DNA from: Fulvivirga ulvae
GTDB taxonomy: Bacteria; Bacteroidota; Bacteroidia; Cytophagales; Cyclobacteriaceae
Length of the DNA stretch: 64,000 nucleotides
Assembly (NCBI RefSeq): GCF_021389975.1
Contig: NZ_CP089981.1
Location: forward strand, 5,109,501 to 5,173,500
Direction of reading: 5' to 3'
Position numbers and translations under genes: made by a program. A model generated the notes under the pieces. It was not told the origin of the DNA, made no database searches, and was given only the letters and a program-made list of their open reading frames with translations. Each line of letters begins with the position of its first letter. The first letter of the stretch is position 1. Of the stretch, positions 61,270-64,000 are shown piece by piece.

Positions 61270-62981
61270 GCATAATCGACTGGACGGTACTATTAGGTAC
61301 ATTATTGTTTATTGTTGTATATGGTATATGGAAGAGCAGAGGAAGCAAAAATATTAATGACTATCTGCTAGGGGATAACTCAATGAAGTGGGGAACCATT
61401 GGCTTGTCTGTAATGGCAACCCAGGCCAGTGCCATCACATTTTTGTCCACTCCAGGATTGGCGTATGAGTCAGGGATGGCTTTTGTTCAAAATTATTTTG
61501 GCCTTCCTATAGCTATTATCATAGTTTCAGCAGTATTTATCCCTATATTCTATAAGCTTAAGGTATATACTGCATATGAGTTTCTCGAAAACAGATTTGA
61601 TTTGAAAACACGCTCCCTGGGAGCATTTTTGTTTCTTGTACAGCGAGGTCTTGCCGCAGGCATTACTATTTATGCTCCGGCTATTATTTTATCTACCATG
61701 CTCAAATGGGACCTTTCACTTACCATACTTGTTACAGGTATACTGGTTGTGATCTATACAGTATCCGGAGGCACAAAAGCTGTTAGTCTGACACAAAAAT
61801 ATCAAATGGCTGTAATTATGGGTGGTATGTTCGTAGCCTTTTTTATGATCATAGATCACCTCCCTGACTATCTTTCTTTTAATAATGCAATTCACATTGC
61901 AGGTAAAATGGGCAAGTTAGAGGCCGTTGACTTTTCATTTGACCCTGAAAAACGATATACAATCTGGACAGGCTTAACTGGTGGTTTGTTTCTGGCACTT
62001 TCATATTTCGGAACCGATCAGTCACAGGTACAACGTTACCTGACCGGTACCTCGGTTGCCGAAAGCAGGTTGGGATTGATCTTTAACGCCATATTAAAGG
62101 TGCCTATGCAGTTCTTTATCCTTTTTGTAGGGGTTATGGTATTCGTTTTTTACCAATTTGTACAACCGCCATTGTATTTCAAACAGGCTGAAATGGAGCA
62201 GATATACAGTACTGAATACCGGGATGAGGTTGAGCAGTTGGAAAGTGCCTATAGCCAAAATTTTGAGTTAAAGAAGCAGCAGCTGGAAGACCTTGTGGTG
62301 GCCATGGAGCAAAATGAAAATGGAAAAGTGGCTTCCTTAACTGAGCAGGTACGGCAAAGTGATGCCGAGGCCAAAGAGATAAGAGGTGAACTAAAAGGCC
62401 TTTTGTTAGCCCATGATCCTGAAGTTGAAACTAAGGATTCTGATTATGTATTTCTTACGTTTATCATGAACTATCTGCCCAAAGGAGTAATTGGTTTACT
62501 GCTTGCCGTTATTTTTTCGGCTGCCATGTCTTCCACTTCCGGAGAACTAAATGCACTTGGCTCAACTACATCGGTCGATTTTTATAAAAGACTGATTAAA
62601 AAGGAAGGGTCAGATAAGCATTATTTGGTCGCTTCAAAGCTTTTAACGGCATTTTGGGGTGTTGTGGCCATAGGTTTTGCCTTGTTTGCCCGCCTTCTGG
62701 AAAACCTTATTGAGGCGGTTAATATCCTGGGGTCGATATTCTATGGTACCATACTGGGGATCTTCCTTGTGGCATTCTTTGTGAAATTTGTAAAAGGCAA
62801 TGCGGTGTTTATTGCGGCTGTTATGGCGCAGATCATCGTTATTATAAGCTTTTATACTTTTGAGATCAGCTATTTATGGTACAATGCCATAGGTTGTGCG
62901 CTGGTAGTAATAATCTCTATGCTGTTTCAGCTTATTTTGCCAGGTGCAAATGGGAATGCTGATTCCAGGCAGGCAGCATAA
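61266..62981 (+). CDS. sodium/solute symporter (SSS family)
   Basis: A 571-residue Na+-coupled transporter with about 13 TM helices. SSS motifs are visible: STPGLAYESGMAFVQNYFG, RGLAAGITIYAPAIILSTML, SGGTKAVSLTQKYQMAVI and SYFGTDQSQVQRYLTG. A soluble helical insert (about 310-395, YSTEYRDEVEQLESAYSQNF) interrupts the helix block, a feature of Bacteroidota members. The neighbouring deacetylase suggests a sugar or amino-sugar substrate, which is inference. Confidence 0.92.
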   Translation: MSIIDWTVLLGTLLFIVVYGIWKSRGSKNINDYLLGDNSMKWGTIGLSVMATQASAITFLSTPGLAYESGMAFVQNYFGLPIAIIIVSAVFIPIFYKLKVYTAYEFLENRFDLKTRSLGAFLFLVQRGLAAGITIYAPAIILSTMLKWDLSLTILVTGILVVIYTVSGGTKAVSLTQKYQMAVIMGGMFVAFFMIIDHLPDYLSFNNAIHIAGKMGKLEAVDFSFDPEKRYTIWTGLTGGLFLALSYFGTDQSQVQRYLTGTSVAESRLGLIFNAILKVPMQFFILFVGVMVFVFYQFVQPPLYFKQAEMEQIYSTEYRDEVEQLESAYSQNFELKKQQLEDLVVAMEQNENGKVASLTEQVRQSDAEAKEIRGELKGLLLAHDPEVETKDSDYVFLTFIMNYLPKGVIGLLLAVIFSAAMSSTSGELNALGSTTSVDFYKRLIKKEGSDKHYLVASKLLTAFWGVVAIGFALFARLLENLIEAVNILGSIFYGTILGIFLVAFFVKFVKGNAVFIAAVMAQIIVIISFYTFEISYLWYNAIGCALVVIISMLFQLILPGANGNADSRQAA

Positions 62982-63126
62982 TGTTGCGAGTTATTTTAAT
63001 AACTAATTAATTATTATTGAAGAGACCTAGTAACTCCTGAAGTATTTATACATGAAGAGCTTTTTCCCGAACAGAAAGTACAGTTTTGAAATTATGTACC
63101 GTTCTTTCAAGCAACGTTAAATGAAT

Positions 63127-63166
63127 AAAAAAACAGCCAGAAGCATTTAGCTCCTGGCTGTTTTTT
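63127..63166. terminator. bidirectional terminator between the symporter and DUF2911 genes
   Basis: CAGCCAG (63134-63140) and CTGGCTG (63154-63160) form a stem flanked by A6 and T6; an inner AGC/GCT pair extends it. It serves both convergent genes. Confidence 0.9.
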
Positions 63167-63184
63167 ATTAGATAAATTATCTGA

Positions 63185-64000
63185 TTACTTCAGACTGGCA
63201 ATCAGGTCTTCATTTCTTTTTACATAACCAAAATCTCCCTGAGGGCTTGCTTTAGCAGCTTCTATAGATTTTTTAGCTGTCTCAATAGCTTCTTTCTTCT
63301 TACCCATCTTGGCCAGAATCTGAGCTTTTAAGTGTACATTCCAGAATTGTTTGGAGTTATCACCTTCAGCGAGATACTTGTTTACCCATTCCAAAGCCTG
63401 GTTTAGGTCCTTACCGGTATTGTAGTAATAGTTTGCTGCAACAACATAGTTTGAAGGATTAACTTTTGTTTTTGCTGCAATATCTTTCATTACAACTTCA
63501 TCAAACTCAACCTTCAAGGGAATTTTAACAGATACATCGTCCCATGTCAGCTGAATGTTTGCAGAGGTATTATCGTCACTGATATCTGCAATATTAAAAG
63601 TTAGTGCTTCTACTTTTTGAGTAAGTTTAGTTGGTTTTACAGTAGTGTTCACCACTTCATTTTTCTTGTCATAAGCAGATACATTGCCACCTATGGTAAG
63701 GTCTGAATAAAGCATGAAGCTCCACTCATCTTTGCCGGGAACAGTAAATATCAGGTACTCTCCTGCGGGCACTTTAGTACCAGCAATCTGAGCTTCGGTA
63801 CTTAAAGTAAGCTTTGAGCCTGAGTTAGCGCCTGTTCTCCAGGTTTCTCCGTAAGGTTGTAAGTAGTCTTTCCCTTCTCCGAAGATTTTACGGTCTTTTA
63901 CTTTTGGTCTGTAGTAATCGATCGTAACGTCAGTTAGTCCTACTTTACTGTAAACAGAGCCGGCAGGGCTTGCTTGCGGGGTGCTGATCTGAGACATAGC
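63185..64000 (-). CDS. DUF2911 protein, 5' end outside the window
   Basis: About 272 residues visible, of a secreted Bacteroidota protein. The DUF2911 core (residues 1-160 of the visible part) has SPAGSVYSKVGLTDVTIDYY, GETWRTGANSGSKLTLS and KVPAGEYLIFTVPGKDEW; the C-terminal part is TPR-like (ALEWVNKYLAEGD, KKEAIETAKKSIEAAK). The reading frame stays open to the window edge, and an A codon precedes the first ATG, so the signal peptide and true start are missing here. Confidence 0.88.
   Translation of the reverse strand, partial: AMSQISTPQASPAGSVYSKVGLTDVTIDYYRPKVKDRKIFGEGKDYLQPYGETWRTGANSGSKLTLSTEAQIAGTKVPAGEYLIFTVPGKDEWSFMLYSDLTIGGNVSAYDKKNEVVNTTVKPTKLTQKVEALTFNIADISDDNTSANIQLTWDDVSVKIPLKVEFDEVVMKDIAAKTKVNPSNYVVAANYYYNTGKDLNQALEWVNKYLAEGDNSKQFWNVHLKAQILAKMGKKKEAIETAKKSIEAAKASPQGDFGYVKRNEDLIASLK

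Overview
The window is a chromosome segment from a member of the Bacteroidota, most likely order Cytophagales. The signs are a type IX secretion C-terminal sorting domain on a secreted esterase, a sphingolipid-type serine palmitoyltransferase followed by a tiny histone-H1-like protein, a TonB receptor with a carboxypeptidase-regulatory-like N-terminal domain, DUF349, DUF1015 and DUF2911 proteins, few Shine-Dalgarno sites, and promoters of the Bacteroidota form TTG-N17-19-TAnnTTTG (clearest before the tRNA-Thr and serine palmitoyltransferase genes). The genus assignment is not attempted.

Layout. 0-16.3 kb is ordinary chromosome: two fold-type III racemase-like genes (alr plus an ornithine-racemase-like paralogue), an FNT channel, Dps, a tandem-domain universal stress protein, a T9SS-exported PHB-depolymerase-like esterase, an MMPL/RND exporter, thyA, a secreted beta-propeller, a class IV aminotransferase, and a serine dehydratase beta - TolC - MacA-like adaptor cluster. 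16.3-25.6 kb is accessory: a solo palindromic repeat, a three-gene operon for exported proteins without known function, small regulator-like genes separated by strong hairpins (one with an in-frame stop), an XRE regulator, a TPR lipoprotein, a tiny lipoprotein, and a two-gene unit carrying a shared GNK-IGGDD motif that is cut by an intact IS3-family element. 25.6-41.8 kb is mainly housekeeping: three glycosyltransferases, CPBP protease, maf, DUF1015, biotin carboxylase, serine palmitoyltransferase, histone-like protein, dapA-DUF6913-ligA, an M1 aminopeptidase and xseAB. 41.9-43.0 kb is a tandem array of six 95-102 bp imperfect palindromes with alternating spacers; a GIY-YIG nuclease gene ends two bases past its last, decayed copy. 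43.6-64 kb holds a frameshifted universal stress protein, a class V aminotransferase, an LpxH-like phosphoesterase - glycosyltransferase - response regulator operon with an attenuator-like leader, a GT2 enzyme, pdxH, miaE-like, YqgE, DUF349, tRNA-Thr, a TonB receptor, an SDR, a PIG-L deacetylase followed by a Na+/solute symporter with a small membrane partner, and the 3' part of a DUF2911 protein.

The most unusual items are the palindrome array with its adjoining GIY-YIG gene, the hairpin-plus-T-tract leader in front of the LpxH-like operon (with a possible 13-residue leader peptide), the A8 frameshift in a universal stress protein, the IS-truncated GNK/IGGDD gene pair, and two further dispersed repeat families (28.3/34.6 kb and 54.5/58.3 kb). 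All functional names come from reading motifs in the translated sequence; no database search was possible.
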